Position numbers and translations under genes: made by a program. A stretch of 64,000 nt of DNA from Lysobacter enzymogenes (lineage in GTDB: Bacteria; Pseudomonadota; Gammaproteobacteria; Xanthomonadales; Xanthomonadaceae): NCBI RefSeq assembly GCF_017355525.1, contig NZ_CP067395.1, positions 2,418,001-2,482,000 on the forward strand. The letters run 5' to 3'. The notes under the pieces were generated by a model. That model worked only from the letters and a program-made list of their open reading frames with translations. It searched no databases and was not told where the DNA came from. This document shows, piece after piece, positions 16,229 through 25,133 of the stretch (positions within the stretch are counted from its first letter, which is position 1; each line of letters starts with the position of its first letter).

Positions 16229-18526
16229 TCAGATCACCCGGTCCAGATGCCTGCGCACCTGCCGCATCGCCTCGTCGAACGCGGTGCGCTCGGCGCCGAC
16301 CACCAGGCGGCCGTTGGAGGCCAGCACCGCCAGTTCCTCGGCCGAGGCGACCAGGGCGCGCACGCCGCGGCGGTTGACCAGCAGCAGGCGCGAGGTCAGC
16401 GGGCTCAGCCAGGCCACCTTGACCGCGATGGTTTCGCCTTGCAGGTTGGTCAGGCGCAGCCAGTCGCCGGGTTCGAGCTGGCGCATGCGCTCGGCCAGCA
16501 GCGGGTCGTGCCCGCCCTGCGCGGCCTGATCGTCGAGGTAGCGGCGGCGTTCCTCGGCCACGTCTTCCTCGACCTCGGCGGCGCTGGGCTGCGGATGGTC
16601 GGCGCGTTCCTTGTCCGGCGTGGCCAGCGCGCGCACCAGCCCGGCCATCGCGTGCTGCGCGGCGCTTTCGTCCAGGCCCGAGGACGACAGGCACTGGATG
16701 ATGATCGGCTGCAAGGCCAGCAATTGATCGGCGAGTTCGCGGCCGCGGTTCTCGGCGGCGAGCTTGTCGGCCATGACCAGCGCGTCGCCGAGCGCCATCG
16801 CCTGGGCGCGGCGCTTGGGGTCTTCGTTCTCGCGCAGCAGCACCTGCACCAGATGGTGGCGCCACGGCGTGGAAATGAAATCGGCGACCGCCGAGGTCAG
16901 CTTGCCGTCGGCGATGCGCTCGCGCACCGCCTGGTCGGCCTGGCTGCGCGCGGCGCCGAGGCGCTCGCGGCCGTAGGTGGCCTTGGCCGCGCGCTGTTCC
17001 TGCAGTTCGATCCGGCGGCGGTGCTGGGCCAGCATCGCGTCGAGCTCGGCGTGGGCCAGCTCGAACACCGCCAGGTCTTCGTTGTAGTCGGAGACGATGC
17101 GCTGGGAAATGTCCGAAGCGCGCTCGAGCAGGTCGCGGTCCTGCGGGGTCTCGCCGTCGTTGCCTTCGCAGGCCTCGGTGATCGCGTCGAGCAGGCGCCG
17201 CGCCGGGTGTTCGCGTTTGACGAACACTTCGTTGTCGGTCAGCGCGACCTTGACGTAGGGCATGACCAGCCGCGCGTACACGCGGCGGGCGCGGTCCTGC
17301 AGGGCGTGGTTGCGGAACAGCGAGTCGAACAGCAGCGCGACCAGATCGATCGCGTCGTCTTCTTCCGGGCTGAAGCAGGTCTGGTCGGGATTGAAGCCGA
17401 GCCGGCGCGCGCCGTCGTAGAGCTGGTCGCGGATGGTCTCGCCGAGGCGTCCGGACACCGCCAGCGCGCGCGCGAACGCGTCGGACGGCTCGGGCTGCAG
17501 CAGCGAGGCCATGCCGACGACTTCGTCCACGCGCAGTTCGCGGCGCTGGGCCATCGTGCGCTGCGGCTGGTGGCCGGGCGGCAGGCCGCCGGTCTTGATC
17601 ATGCCTTCGCGCCAGGCGTGCAGTTGCGTGCGCAGTTCGGCCAGCTCGGCCGCCATCGCGGCGACCTCCACCTGCGACACCGGCGCGCCCTGCGCCGCGT
17701 AACCGGGACTGGCGCCCGGGCCCGCCGGCGGCGGATACGATCCTTGTTGATAGTCGTGCGGCACGGACGCTGCGGCCTCGCGATGCGGAACGGTGTCGAA
17801 CACGCCGTCGAGCGTGTTGCGGTCGCGGCGATCTTCGGCCGCCGCGCGCGCCGGACCGGCGGCCGGCGGCGGCGCGCCGGCGGCCATGCCGTAACCGGCG
17901 GTGGCGAGCAATTGGTTGATGCGCGCGTACATGTCGCCGAGCAGCCGCGCCAGTTCCTGCTCGTACTGGCGGAACAGGCGCATGCGCAGGCTTTCGGTGA
18001 CCTGGGCGTCGGCGTAGACCGAGGTGAAGGCGCGCACCAGCCGGTACGGCCCGATCGGATTGACGCCGTCCGGCGCTCCGAGCGCCTGGGCCAGCATCTG
18101 CAGGCGCGCGCGCACCATCTCCAGCGGACGCTGGTAGCGGTGTTCGAGCAGTTCGATCAGGCGCTCGCCGTCGAGGTCGAACGCCAGTTGCTGTTCGCCG
18201 ACCAGGGTCAGCGGCGAACCGCCGACCCCGCCGACCGCCGCGCCGGGCGCGCGATACGCTTCGAAGCCCGCGGCGATCTGCTGGCGGAAGGCCATGACAT
18301 GACTGGCCTGTTGCTGGCGCAGGACCCACAATGCGGCCTGATCTTCGAATTGGTGGTTGCGGCCGTCGCCCTTGAGCGAATCGGCCTTCAGGGCGTCCTC
18401 GATCGGTCCGTACAGGGAACCGGGCAGCCCCCCGAGTTGCTCGAGCGTCTGTCGTTTGAGTTCTTCGAGCACGCGCGCAGGATCCGCCCGCGTGTTGTGA
18501 ACGACGCCGTGCAAGTGACCAGACAC
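16229..18526 (-). CDS. DUF1631 family protein
   Basis: Large cytoplasmic protein of 765 residues, mostly helical, without membrane segments. Family-like features are the N-terminal RVLEELKRQTLEQLGGLPGSLY, the central VVGMASLLQPEP and DDAIDLVALLFDSLFRN, and the C-terminal PilZ-like beta region (LEPGDWLRLTNLQGETIAVKVAWLSPLTSRLLLVNRRGVRAL). The frame continues to 18847; GTG at 18524-18526 is chosen because GGGGG lies 8 bases upstream and it starts close to the conserved domain. Function is unknown; the C-terminal PilZ-like region would allow c-di-GMP responsiveness, but this was not tested. Confidence 0.88.
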   Translation of the reverse strand: MSGHLHGVVHNTRADPARVLEELKRQTLEQLGGLPGSLYGPIEDALKADSLKGDGRNHQFEDQAALWVLRQQQASHVMAFRQQIAAGFEAYRAPGAAVGGVGGSPLTLVGEQQLAFDLDGERLIELLEHRYQRPLEMVRARLQMLAQALGAPDGVNPIGPYRLVRAFTSVYADAQVTESLRMRLFRQYEQELARLLGDMYARINQLLATAGYGMAAGAPPPAAGPARAAAEDRRDRNTLDGVFDTVPHREAAASVPHDYQQGSYPPPAGPGASPGYAAQGAPVSQVEVAAMAAELAELRTQLHAWREGMIKTGGLPPGHQPQRTMAQRRELRVDEVVGMASLLQPEPSDAFARALAVSGRLGETIRDQLYDGARRLGFNPDQTCFSPEEDDAIDLVALLFDSLFRNHALQDRARRVYARLVMPYVKVALTDNEVFVKREHPARRLLDAITEACEGNDGETPQDRDLLERASDISQRIVSDYNEDLAVFELAHAELDAMLAQHRRRIELQEQRAAKATYGRERLGAARSQADQAVRERIADGKLTSAVADFISTPWRHHLVQVLLRENEDPKRRAQAMALGDALVMADKLAAENRGRELADQLLALQPIIIQCLSSSGLDESAAQHAMAGLVRALATPDKERADHPQPSAAEVEEDVAEERRRYLDDQAAQGGHDPLLAERMRQLEPGDWLRLTNLQGETIAVKVAWLSPLTSRLLLVNRRGVRALVASAEELAVLASNGRLVVGAERTAFDEAMRQVRRHLDRVI

Positions 18527-18658
18527 TCGCAGTTCCCCCTGGTGGATGCGGCACGTCTTTTTACGACCGCGAGCGTCAGGATAGTGCCTAGATTCGACCA
18601 AGCTGCGACCGTCACCGTGTCGCCGTTCATTTTTGTGACCAAGGTTCAGATTCCTTAA

Positions 18659-19240
18659 ATGCCCAACCTCGACGCCCCCCTTCTCAACGCCCTCGACCAG
18701 CGCCGCTCGGTGCCGGCCAAGCAACTTTCCGCGCCCGGACCGGACGAATCCACCCTGCAGCGTATGTTGGCCTCGGCCGTGCGCGTGCCCGACCACGGCA
18801 AGCGCGTGCCGTTCCGCTTCCTCACCATTCAAGGCGACGCCCGCCACGCCCTCGGCGAACGCCTGGCCGCGCGCGGCATCGAACGCTTCCCCGACGCCGG
18901 CCCGGCGGCGGTGGAGAAAGACCGCGGCCGTTTCTCGTACGCGCCGCTGATCGTCGCCGTCATCGCCCAGCTAGGCCCGGACGAGAAGATCCCCGAACTC
19001 GAACGCACCCTCACCGCCGGCTGCGTCTGTTTCGCCCTGCTGCAAGCCGCGCAGGCGCTCGGTTACGGCGCGGTGTGGCTGACCGGCTGGCCGGCCTACG
19101 ACGAGGAAGTGGCGCGCTGGTTCGGCGTGCAGGCGCACGAGCGCATCGTCGGCTTCATCCATATCGGCACCGCCCGGCTCGACGCGCCCGAACGCGAACG
19201 CCCGGACCCGGCCGCGCTGACCCAGGCCTGGACGCCGTGA
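18659..19240 (+). CDS. Nitroreductase family protein (YdjA-like)
   Basis: FMN-dependent oxidoreductase fold, 193 residues. Family features are RRSVPAKQLSAPGPDE near the N-terminus, VRVPDHGKRVPFRFL, the LQAAQALGYGAVWLTG segment and the C-terminal GFIHIGTA. The compact length and PDHGKRVPFRF motif resemble the YdjA/TdsD subgroup. Substrate unknown. It is divergent from the DUF1631 gene across 132 bp and starts a run of co-directional genes (exonuclease, NUDIX). Confidence 0.93.
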   Translation: MPNLDAPLLNALDQRRSVPAKQLSAPGPDESTLQRMLASAVRVPDHGKRVPFRFLTIQGDARHALGERLAARGIERFPDAGPAAVEKDRGRFSYAPLIVAVIAQLGPDEKIPELERTLTAGCVCFALLQAAQALGYGAVWLTGWPAYDEEVARWFGVQAHERIVGFIHIGTARLDAPERERPDPAALTQAWTP

Positions 19241-19298
19241 GCCGGGGCCGCGCGCACTCGCCGTATCCGCGCCGCGGCGCACGTGCTGGAATGGGCGC

Positions 19299-20237
19299 AT
19301 GACTTCGAACGCCGCCGCCGCGCTCACGCCGGTCTATCTGATCGACGCCAGCCTGTACGTGTTCCGCGCCTGGCATTCGATCCCCGACGACTTCCAGGAC
19401 GCCGAAGGCTGGCCGAGCAACGCCGTGCACGGCTTCGCCCGCTTCCTGCTCGAACTGATCGAGCGCGAGCGGCCGCAGCACATCGCGGTGGCGTTCGACG
19501 AAGCGCTGGACTCGTGCTTCCGCAACGCGCTCTACCCGGCCTACAAGGCCAACCGCGAACCCGCGCCGGACGCGCTCAAGCGCCAGTTCGGCCATTGCAA
19601 GGCGCTGTGCTCGGCGCTGGGCCTGAGCGTGCTGGCCGACGTGCAGTACGAGGCCGACGACCTGATCGGCAGCGCGCTGCTGCGCATGCGCGGGCACGGC
19701 TACCGCGGCGTGATCGTCTCGGCCGACAAGGACCTGTCGCAGCTGCTCGACGCCGCCGACGAGCAATGGGACTTCGCCCGCGGCCTGCGCTGGACCGCCG
19801 CCGGCGTGCCCGAGCGGCACGGCGTACAGGCGACCCAGATCGCCGACTACCTGGCGCTGTGCGGCGACGCGGTCGACAACATTCCCGGCGTGCCCGGCAT
19901 CGGCGCCAAGACCGCGGCCGCCCTGCTCGGCCATTTCGGCAGCCTCGACGCGCTGCTGGCGCGGGTCGAGGAAGTCCCGTTCCTGCGCCTGCGCGGCGCC
20001 GCCAGCGCCGCGGCCAAGCTGCGCGCGCACCGCGAGCAGGCGCTGCTGTGCCGGCAGCTGACCACGATCGCGCTGGACGCGCCGCTGGCCGACGACGGCG
20101 GCCACTACCGCCGCGGCCAAGCCGACGCGCAGACGCTGCAAGCGCTGTGCGACCGCCTGCGCTTCGGCCCGATGACCCGGCGCCGGCTGTACACGGCGGT
20201 CGGGCTCGACTTCGCTGCGTCACAGGTTCCGTCGTAG
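19299..20237 (+). CDS. 5'-3' exonuclease / flap endonuclease (ExoIX/XPG-like)
   Basis: 312-residue nuclease equivalent to the N-terminal 5'-nuclease domain of DNA polymerase I. The PIN-like domain has YLIDASLYVFRAWHS, AVAFDEALDSCFRN, YKANREPAPDALKRQ, YEADDLIGSA and VSADKDLSQLL, supplying the acidic metal ligands. The H3TH DNA-binding region is VDNIPGVPGIGAKTAAALL (about residues 190-210). Such stand-alone proteins assist RNA-primer removal or repair. Start is the ATG at 19299, 58 bases after the nitroreductase. Confidence 0.94.
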   Translation: MTSNAAAALTPVYLIDASLYVFRAWHSIPDDFQDAEGWPSNAVHGFARFLLELIERERPQHIAVAFDEALDSCFRNALYPAYKANREPAPDALKRQFGHCKALCSALGLSVLADVQYEADDLIGSALLRMRGHGYRGVIVSADKDLSQLLDAADEQWDFARGLRWTAAGVPERHGVQATQIADYLALCGDAVDNIPGVPGIGAKTAAALLGHFGSLDALLARVEEVPFLRLRGAASAAAKLRAHREQALLCRQLTTIALDAPLADDGGHYRRGQADAQTLQALCDRLRFGPMTRRRLYTAVGLDFAASQVPS

Positions 20238-20376
20238 CATCCAGGTCTTCCCGCGGAGTGCGCGCAACGCGCGTTCCGCCCGCGCGCCGGCGCGGATCCG
20301 CACGGCGCGCCCGCATCGATTCCGAATTTCCACTATCGCCCGCCGCCGCGGCTGCGGGCCACCGGCGAGGACCGCT

Positions 20377-20955
20377 ATGACCGCAGACGCCCGACCCCAA
20401 GATCATTCGGCCCAGCACGACCCCGTGGAAACCATCTACAACGGCCAATGGCTGCGGATGATGCGGCGCGGCCACTGGGAATACGCCGAACGCACCCACG
20501 GCAAGGGCATGGCGGTCATCATCGTCGCGGTCACCCCGGCCGACAACGTGCTGTTCGTCGAACAGTTCCGGGTGCCGCTCAACGCCCGCACCATCGAAAT
20601 GCCGGCCGGCCTGGTCGGCGACGACCACGCCCACGACACCCTGGAATCGGCCGCCGCGCGCGAACTGGTCGAGGAAACCGGCTGGGAGCCCGGCAAGGTC
20701 GAGGTGCTGCTGACCGGCCCGACGTCGGCCGGCATGAGCAGCGAACGCATCGCCTTCGTGCGCGCGACCGACCTGCGCCGGGTCGGCCCCGGCGGCGGCG
20801 TCGCCGGCGAGGACATCCTGGTCCACGAAGTCCCGCGCGCGGACGCGCCGGCGTGGCTGATGGGCAAGCAGGCCGAGGGCTACGAGCTCGACCTTAAGCT
20901 GTGGGCCGGGTTGTGGATGATCGAGCGCAATCCGGACGGGTCGCCGGCGCGGTGA
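20377..20955 (+). CDS. NUDIX hydrolase, ADP-ribose pyrophosphatase type
   Basis: 192-residue hydrolase of nucleoside diphosphates linked to another moiety. The Nudix box runs from about 80 to 105: PAGLVGDDHAHDTLESAAAR followed by ELVEETGWE, giving the REL.EETGW core that binds Mg2+. The upstream VLFVEQFRVPLNARTIEMPAGL and the downstream LTGPTSAGMSSERI fit the ADP-ribose/ADP-sugar pyrophosphatase branch. Exact substrate not determined. About 140 bp separate it from the exonuclease gene. Confidence 0.9.
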   Translation: MTADARPQDHSAQHDPVETIYNGQWLRMMRRGHWEYAERTHGKGMAVIIVAVTPADNVLFVEQFRVPLNARTIEMPAGLVGDDHAHDTLESAAARELVEETGWEPGKVEVLLTGPTSAGMSSERIAFVRATDLRRVGPGGGVAGEDILVHEVPRADAPAWLMGKQAEGYELDLKLWAGLWMIERNPDGSPAR

Positions 20956-20976
20956 CGAACTGCCGCGCAGTCCGAC

Positions 20977-21103
20977 TGTAGGAGCTGCGCGAGCTGCGAC
21001 CGCGGGGTTTCCGCTCGCGTCGCAACTCGCGCCGTAGTTGGATTGTCGCGGTCGCGGCTCGCGCCGCTCCTACAGGAGGCTTCCTGCAGGAGCGGCGACC
21101 ACG
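20977..21103. repeat. GTAG-type REP pair plus a partial third copy
   Basis: A divergent forward copy 20977-21004 (TGTAGGAGCTGCGCGAGCTG) and an inverted copy 21045-21074 form a 98-bp unit, followed by a truncated copy starting about 21083. It lies between convergent genes (NUDIX ends 20955, iminopeptidase ends 21179). Confidence 0.75.
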
Positions 21104-21178
21104 AGGTTTGCGTTCGCGCGCGGGTACAACGGGCCCCGGCCGCGATGCGATCCGCGTGCGGATCGCATCGCGCCGCGC

Positions 21179-22120
21179 TCAGGCGAACTTGTCGGTCGCG
21201 CGCACCAGCGCGTCGATGTTCTCGGCTTCGAACGCGGAATGGCCCGAGGCCGGGGTGATGCTCAGTTCGGCCTTCGGCCAGGCCTTCTTCAGTTCCCACG
21301 CGTTCTGCACCGGGCAGACCACGTCGTAGCGGCCGTGCACGATCGCGCCGGGGATGTCGGCGATCTTGTGCGCGTCGCGCAGCAGCTGCTCCTCGACTTC
21401 GAAGAAGCCGCCGTTGACGAAGTAATGGTTCTCGATCCGGGCGAAGGCCAGGGCGAACTGGGCGTCTTCGTGGCCGCTGACGAAGTCGTCGTCGACGTGC
21501 AGGAAGCTGGTCGCGCCTTCCCACACGCTCCACGCGCGCGCGGCGTCGAGGCGGGTCTTCTCGTCTTCGCTGGTCAGGCGGCGGTGGAACGCGCTGATCA
21601 GGTCGTGGCGTTCGACCGGCGGGATCGCGTCGACGTAATGCTCCCAGGCGTCGGGGAACAGGCGCGAGGCGCCTTCCTGGTAGAACCATTCCAGTTCCCA
21701 GCGGCGCAGCATGAAGATGCCGCGCAGCACCAGCTCGGTGGCGCGCTGCGGATGGGTCTGCGCATAGGCCAGCGCCAGGGTCGAACCCCAGGAACCGCCG
21801 AATACCTGCCAGCGCTCGATGCCGAGCTTGACCCGCAGCTTCTCGATATCGGCGACCAGATCCCAGGTGGTGTTGTCGACCAGGTCCGCGTGCGGCGTCG
21901 AGCGCCCGCTGCCGCGCTGGTCGAACAGCACGATGCGGTACTTGGCCGGGTCGTGGAAGCGGCGCATCTTGGCGCTGCAACCGCCGCCGGGGCCGCCGTG
22001 CAGCATCACCACCGGCTTGCCCTCGGGATTGCCGCACTGCTCGTAATACAGGCTGTGGCGGTCGTCGACCTGGAGCGTGCCGGTGTCGAAGGGTTCGATT
22101 TCGGGATAGAGCGTGCGCAT
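21179..22120 (-). CDS. pip: Proline iminopeptidase
   Basis: Cytoplasmic alpha/beta hydrolase (313 residues) that removes N-terminal proline from peptides. Visible are the oxyanion motif HGGPGGG (41-47), FDQRGSGRS, the nucleophile S110 in GGSWGS, the acid in VHGRYDVVCP and the catalytic histidine in ASGHSAFE. The helical cap carries the family GIFMLRRWELEWFYQ and WEHY segments. The length is the family norm. Start ATG at 22118-22120. A single gene, convergent with the NUDIX gene. Confidence 0.95.
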   Translation of the reverse strand: MRTLYPEIEPFDTGTLQVDDRHSLYYEQCGNPEGKPVVMLHGGPGGGCSAKMRRFHDPAKYRIVLFDQRGSGRSTPHADLVDNTTWDLVADIEKLRVKLGIERWQVFGGSWGSTLALAYAQTHPQRATELVLRGIFMLRRWELEWFYQEGASRLFPDAWEHYVDAIPPVERHDLISAFHRRLTSEDEKTRLDAARAWSVWEGATSFLHVDDDFVSGHEDAQFALAFARIENHYFVNGGFFEVEEQLLRDAHKIADIPGAIVHGRYDVVCPVQNAWELKKAWPKAELSITPASGHSAFEAENIDALVRATDKFA

Positions 22121-22304
22121 CGCGGGCCTCGCAGTCGGGATGCGCGCAGTTTAGCCGGCCGCGCCGGGGCGGTCGGTGCCGGGCGCGGCGGTTCGGGTCG
22201 GCGGGCCGGAGTTGGGGCCTGGGCTGGCGGGCCGGCATTCGCCGACCCGGCTCGGCGGTTCCCAGTGCGCGCGGTTCAGAACGCGGCGCCGTGGCCGCAC
22301 ATGT

Positions 22305-23150
22305 TCAGCCCGGCCGGCGGCCGAGGCTGACGCGGTCGCGCTGCTCCCAGTCGCGCTCGGTCGCGACCTCGCTCAATCCCGCCGCCGCCAGCAGCGCGCG
22401 CACCGCCGCGCCCTGCTCCCAGCCGTGTTCGATCAACAGCCAGCCGCCGGGATGCAGATGCGCCGGCGCCTGCGCGGCGATGACCCGGATCGCGTCGAGC
22501 CCGTCGCGGCCGGAGGCCAGCGCGCCGGCCGGTTCGAAACGCAGGTCGCCCTGCTCCAGGTGCGGATCGGCCGCCTCGATGTACGGCGGGTTGCTCGCGA
22601 TCAGGTCGAACCGCTCGCCGGCCAACGGCGCGAACCAGTCGCCGTGACGGAACTCCACGTTGCCCAATCCGAGTTCGAGCGCGTTGGCGCGCGCCACCGC
22701 CAGCGCCTCGGCGCTGACGTCGACCGCCAGCACCCGCGCGCGCGGCCGTTCGACCGCCAGGGCCAGGGCGATCGCGCCGCTGCCGGTGCCGAGGTCGGCG
22801 AGGCGCAATTCGGCCTGCGCCGGCAGCCGTTCGAGCGCGAGTTCGACCAGCCGCTCGGTCTCCGGCCGCGGGATCAGCGTCGCCGGGCTCACTTGCAGGT
22901 CGAAGCGCCAGAAACCGCGGCGGCCGAGCAGATAGGCCACCGGCTCGCCGGCCTCGCGGCGCGCCAGCCAGTCGTGGAACTGCGCCAGCGCGGCCGCGTC
23001 GGGGACGTGGTCGTCGTGGGCGAACAGCCAGCTGCGCGGGCGCCGCAGCGCCGCGGCCAGCAGCAGTTCGGCCTCGGCCGCCTCGACCCGGCTGCGCGCG
23101 CGCTTGAGCAGTTCGCCGACCCGGACCGGCGCCGCGCCGTCGATGCTCAT
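22305..23150 (-). CDS. prmC: Peptide chain release factor N5-glutamine methyltransferase
   Basis: SAM-dependent methyltransferase (281 residues) that methylates the GGQ glutamine of release factors RF1 and RF2. The N-terminal helical domain (~1-80) precedes the Rossmann methyltransferase domain with [30 protein letters not shown] and the catalytic substrate motif [32 protein letters not shown] is the usual family linker. The start at 23150 ([15 protein letters not shown]) is preferred over the open frame to 23228. It is divergent from the candidate peptide locus. Confidence 0.95.
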   Translation of the reverse strand: MSIDGAAPVRVGELLKRARSRVEAAEAELLLAAALRRPRSWLFAHDDHVPDAAALAQFHDWLARREAGEPVAYLLGRRGFWRFDLQVSPATLIPRPETERLVELALERLPAQAELRLADLGTGSGAIALALAVERPRARVLAVDVSAEALAVARANALELGLGNVEFRHGDWFAPLAGERFDLIASNPPYIEAADPHLEQGDLRFEPAGALASGRDGLDAIRVIAAQAPAHLHPGGWLLIEHGWEQGAAVRALLAAAGLSEVATERDWEQRDRVSLGRRPG

Positions 23151-23530
23151 TCGACGCCTCGATCGGCGCCAGCTGCGCTTGCGCTTTTCGGCCCGACTCC
23201 GTCGCAGACGCATTGCGCATTGCAACAAAAAAAATCAATTACCCGTTTCATGACGTATTCCAAAGGGAGCCGCTGCGAAAAACCGGCAAGGCCGACGCAT
23301 CGAACCGATCACAAATTTGAACAAAAAACCGCAGCGGCGTCACCAAATCGAACTGTCGAATTGCGCAAAGAAGACGATTCGAAGCCACGTGTTGTCAGCC
23401 GAAAAAGATTCGTGATAGCCAAGACGGCGAGGATGTCCGCTCGCAGCACGGCTTCGCGGCCGATGCTGCGGGAGCATGCTCCGTCCGCGCAAGCGGGCGT
23501 CGCTTTCAACTCAACCAGGAAGTTTTTCTC
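23151..23530. promoter_or_regulatory. AT-richer leader upstream of the small-peptide gene
   Basis: 380 bp between prmC and the peptide ORF, clearly lower in GC than the flanks, with A-runs at 23225-23234 and 23313-23318. It should hold the promoter of the peptide locus, but I could not assign -35/-10 boxes with confidence. A 95-codon frame (ATG 23250) runs through it and ends in a TGA overlapping the peptide ATG (ATGA at 23531-23534); it has no ribosome binding site and atypical codons, so I do not call it a gene. Confidence 0.55.
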
Positions 23531-23626
23531 ATGAAGAAGATTTCGATCCTGAAAGTGCAGAAGCTGAAGACCACCTCGGTCGCCGCTTATCCGATCTGGT
23601 TCTGCCTCCCCTGGCCGCGCCTGTGA
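23531..23626 (+). CDS. 31-residue candidate RiPP precursor peptide
   Basis: Short ORF of 31 codons. AGGAAG at 23517-23522 lies eight bases before the ATG, one of the better ribosome binding sites here. The product has a basic, leader-like first half (MKKISILKVQKLKTTSV; five lysines) and an aromatic, proline-rich second half (AYPIWFCLPWPRL) with two tryptophans, one tyrosine and a single cysteine. It is unlike a signal peptide or an attenuator leader. The downstream genes encode a membrane metalloprotease with a PqqD-like peptide-binding domain and a TPR protein, so I infer a leader/core precursor. No precursor family recognised. The cut may lie near the V-A-A-Y junction (speculative). Confidence 0.65.
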   Translation: MKKISILKVQKLKTTSVAAYPIWFCLPWPRL

Positions 23627-23645
23627 CCTGAGCCGCGCCGGCGAC

Positions 23646-23667
23646 CGGCCGCGTCGAGACGCGGCCG
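23646..23667 (+). terminator. Hairpin just after the peptide stop (attenuator candidate)
   Basis: A 9-bp stem CGGCCGCGT/ACGCGGCCG (23646-23654 with 23659-23667) and a 4-base loop begin 20 bases after the peptide stop codon. There is no T-run, so it may act as a partial terminator or mRNA stabiliser rather than a full stop. Confidence 0.5.
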
Positions 23668-23799
23668 CACACCCGGCGTGCGCATGACCGAGTGCCGCCA
23701 GGGACGGGCGGATCCCCTTCCATCCCGGCTTCGTTGCCGCATCCGCGCAAGCGGGCCGCGGCGGCGGTGTGGCGCGCTCGCGTCGTGCGCGACGTGAGG

Positions 23800-23831
23800 A
23801 AGCGGGCCGGCGAGCGATCGCCGGCCCGCTT
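23800..23831 (+). terminator. Strong 14-bp hairpin before the M50 gene
   Basis: A perfect 14-bp stem (23800-23813 with 23818-23831) closes a GCGA tetraloop 29 bases upstream of the M50 start. No T-run follows. It probably lowers expression of the downstream enzymes relative to the peptide, or protects the peptide message from 3' decay (inference). Confidence 0.55.
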
Positions 23832-23860
23832 GCGCAGCACCGCAACCCGACGGCCCCGCG

Positions 23861-25087
23861 ATGGCGAACAGCGACGACCAGACCTATTACGTGATCCCGC
23901 TGTCGGTGCAGCGCGAGGGCGACGCCTATTACATCGGCAACGCCGAGCTGGGCGAGTTCTACGAGTTTCCCGAGGACGGCCTGCGCATCGTCGAGCGGCT
24001 GCAGGCCGGCGACAGCGTCGGCGCGATCAAGCGCGCGCTCGGCGCGCGCGACGCCGGCGGCGCGGTCGCGCTCGAAGACACTCTCGACGTCGACGATTTC
24101 GTCGCCCAGTTGCGCGACATCGGCTTCATCCTGCCGCCGCAGGAGCGCGACGCCTACCAGCGCCGGCTCGAAGAATCCGCCGCCGGCGACCGCCGCCTGT
24201 CGTTCCGCGGCAACACCGCGCTGGCGCGCGCGCTGTTCTCGCCGGCGACGCTGGTCGCGTACCTCGGCGTGCTGGCCTACGCCGGCTACAGCGCCTGGAT
24301 CGACCCGCGCCTGCGCCCGAACCTGCAAGCCTTCTACCTGGAACAGCACCTGACCCTGACCCTGGTCGCGCTGCTGGGCCTGTACTTCGTCACCACCATG
24401 CTGCACGAGCTCGGCCACATGCTGGCCGCGGCGCGCTACGGCGTGAACTCGCGCCTGGGCATCGGCAACCGCCTGTGGGATCTGGTCGCCGAAGCCGACC
24501 TGACCGGCATCCTGTCGCTGCCGCGGCGCCAACGCTATCTGCCGCTGCTGGCGGGCATGATGGTCGACGTGCTCAACATCGCCCTGCTGAGCCTGGCCGT
24601 CGGCTGGCTGCTCGACCGCGGCGGCGATCCGTTCGTGGTGCAGCTGCTGCAAGCGCTGGTGCTGCAACTGCTGATCACCCTGTCGTGGCAGCTCAACATC
24701 TTCCTGCGCACCGACTTCTACTACGTGGTGTGCAACTACTTCGGCCATCCCGACCTGGACCAGCAGGCGCGGCTGTACCTGCGCGACCGCCTGCACCGTT
24801 TCAGCGGCGGCCGCATCGGCGCGGCCGCCGCGCCCGGCGCGCTGGTGCCGCGCAACCTCGGCGTGCTGCGCGCGTTCTCGCTGCTGTGGGTGGCCGGGCG
24901 GGTTTCCGCGTTGGCGCTGCTGGCGTTCGTGCTGATTCCGACCCTGACCCGCTACATCGTGCGCGCCTACGACATCTTCGCCAGCCCGGCCGCGACCCGC
25001 GCCGCGGCGCTCGACGCGACCGCGTTCGCGGCCATTTCCGTGGCCCTGTTCGCCGCCGGCATGTACCTGTGGCTGCGCCGGCGCTGA
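23861..25087 (+). CDS. RRE (PqqD-like) - M50 membrane zinc metalloprotease fusion
   Basis: 408 residues. Residues ~8-93 resemble the PqqD / RiPP recognition element fold (YYIGNAELGEFYEFPEDGLRIVERL ... DVDDFVAQLRDIGFILPP is the usual three-strand, three-helix layout). The rest is an intramembrane-type M50 peptidase: helix with the zinc site H182-E-L-G-H186, further membrane segments around 130-145, 228-250, 262-282 and C-terminal helices, and TDFYYVV with D285 in the position of the third zinc ligand (family D-G-Y-Y). Related M50 proteins (YydH, daptide proteases) cut or export ribosomal peptides. Likely role: bind the leader of the 23531 peptide and cleave it at the membrane. The start ATG has no clear Shine-Dalgarno. 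Confidence 0.85.
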   Translation: MANSDDQTYYVIPLSVQREGDAYYIGNAELGEFYEFPEDGLRIVERLQAGDSVGAIKRALGARDAGGAVALEDTLDVDDFVAQLRDIGFILPPQERDAYQRRLEESAAGDRRLSFRGNTALARALFSPATLVAYLGVLAYAGYSAWIDPRLRPNLQAFYLEQHLTLTLVALLGLYFVTTMLHELGHMLAAARYGVNSRLGIGNRLWDLVAEADLTGILSLPRRQRYLPLLAGMMVDVLNIALLSLAVGWLLDRGGDPFVVQLLQALVLQLLITLSWQLNIFLRTDFYYVVCNYFGHPDLDQQARLYLRDRLHRFSGGRIGAAAAPGALVPRNLGVLRAFSLLWVAGRVSALALLAFVLIPTLTRYIVRAYDIFASPAATRAAALDATAFAAISVALFAAGMYLWLRRR

Positions 25088-25133
25088 GCCGTTCCTTCGA
25101 ATCCGAAACGACATTCCGCATAAGGAGATTGCG

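Noticed and set aside
23250..23534. 94-residue frame ending in ATGA with the peptide start
   Set aside because: No ribosome binding site, atypical codon use and no recognisable product; kept only as a note to the locus.
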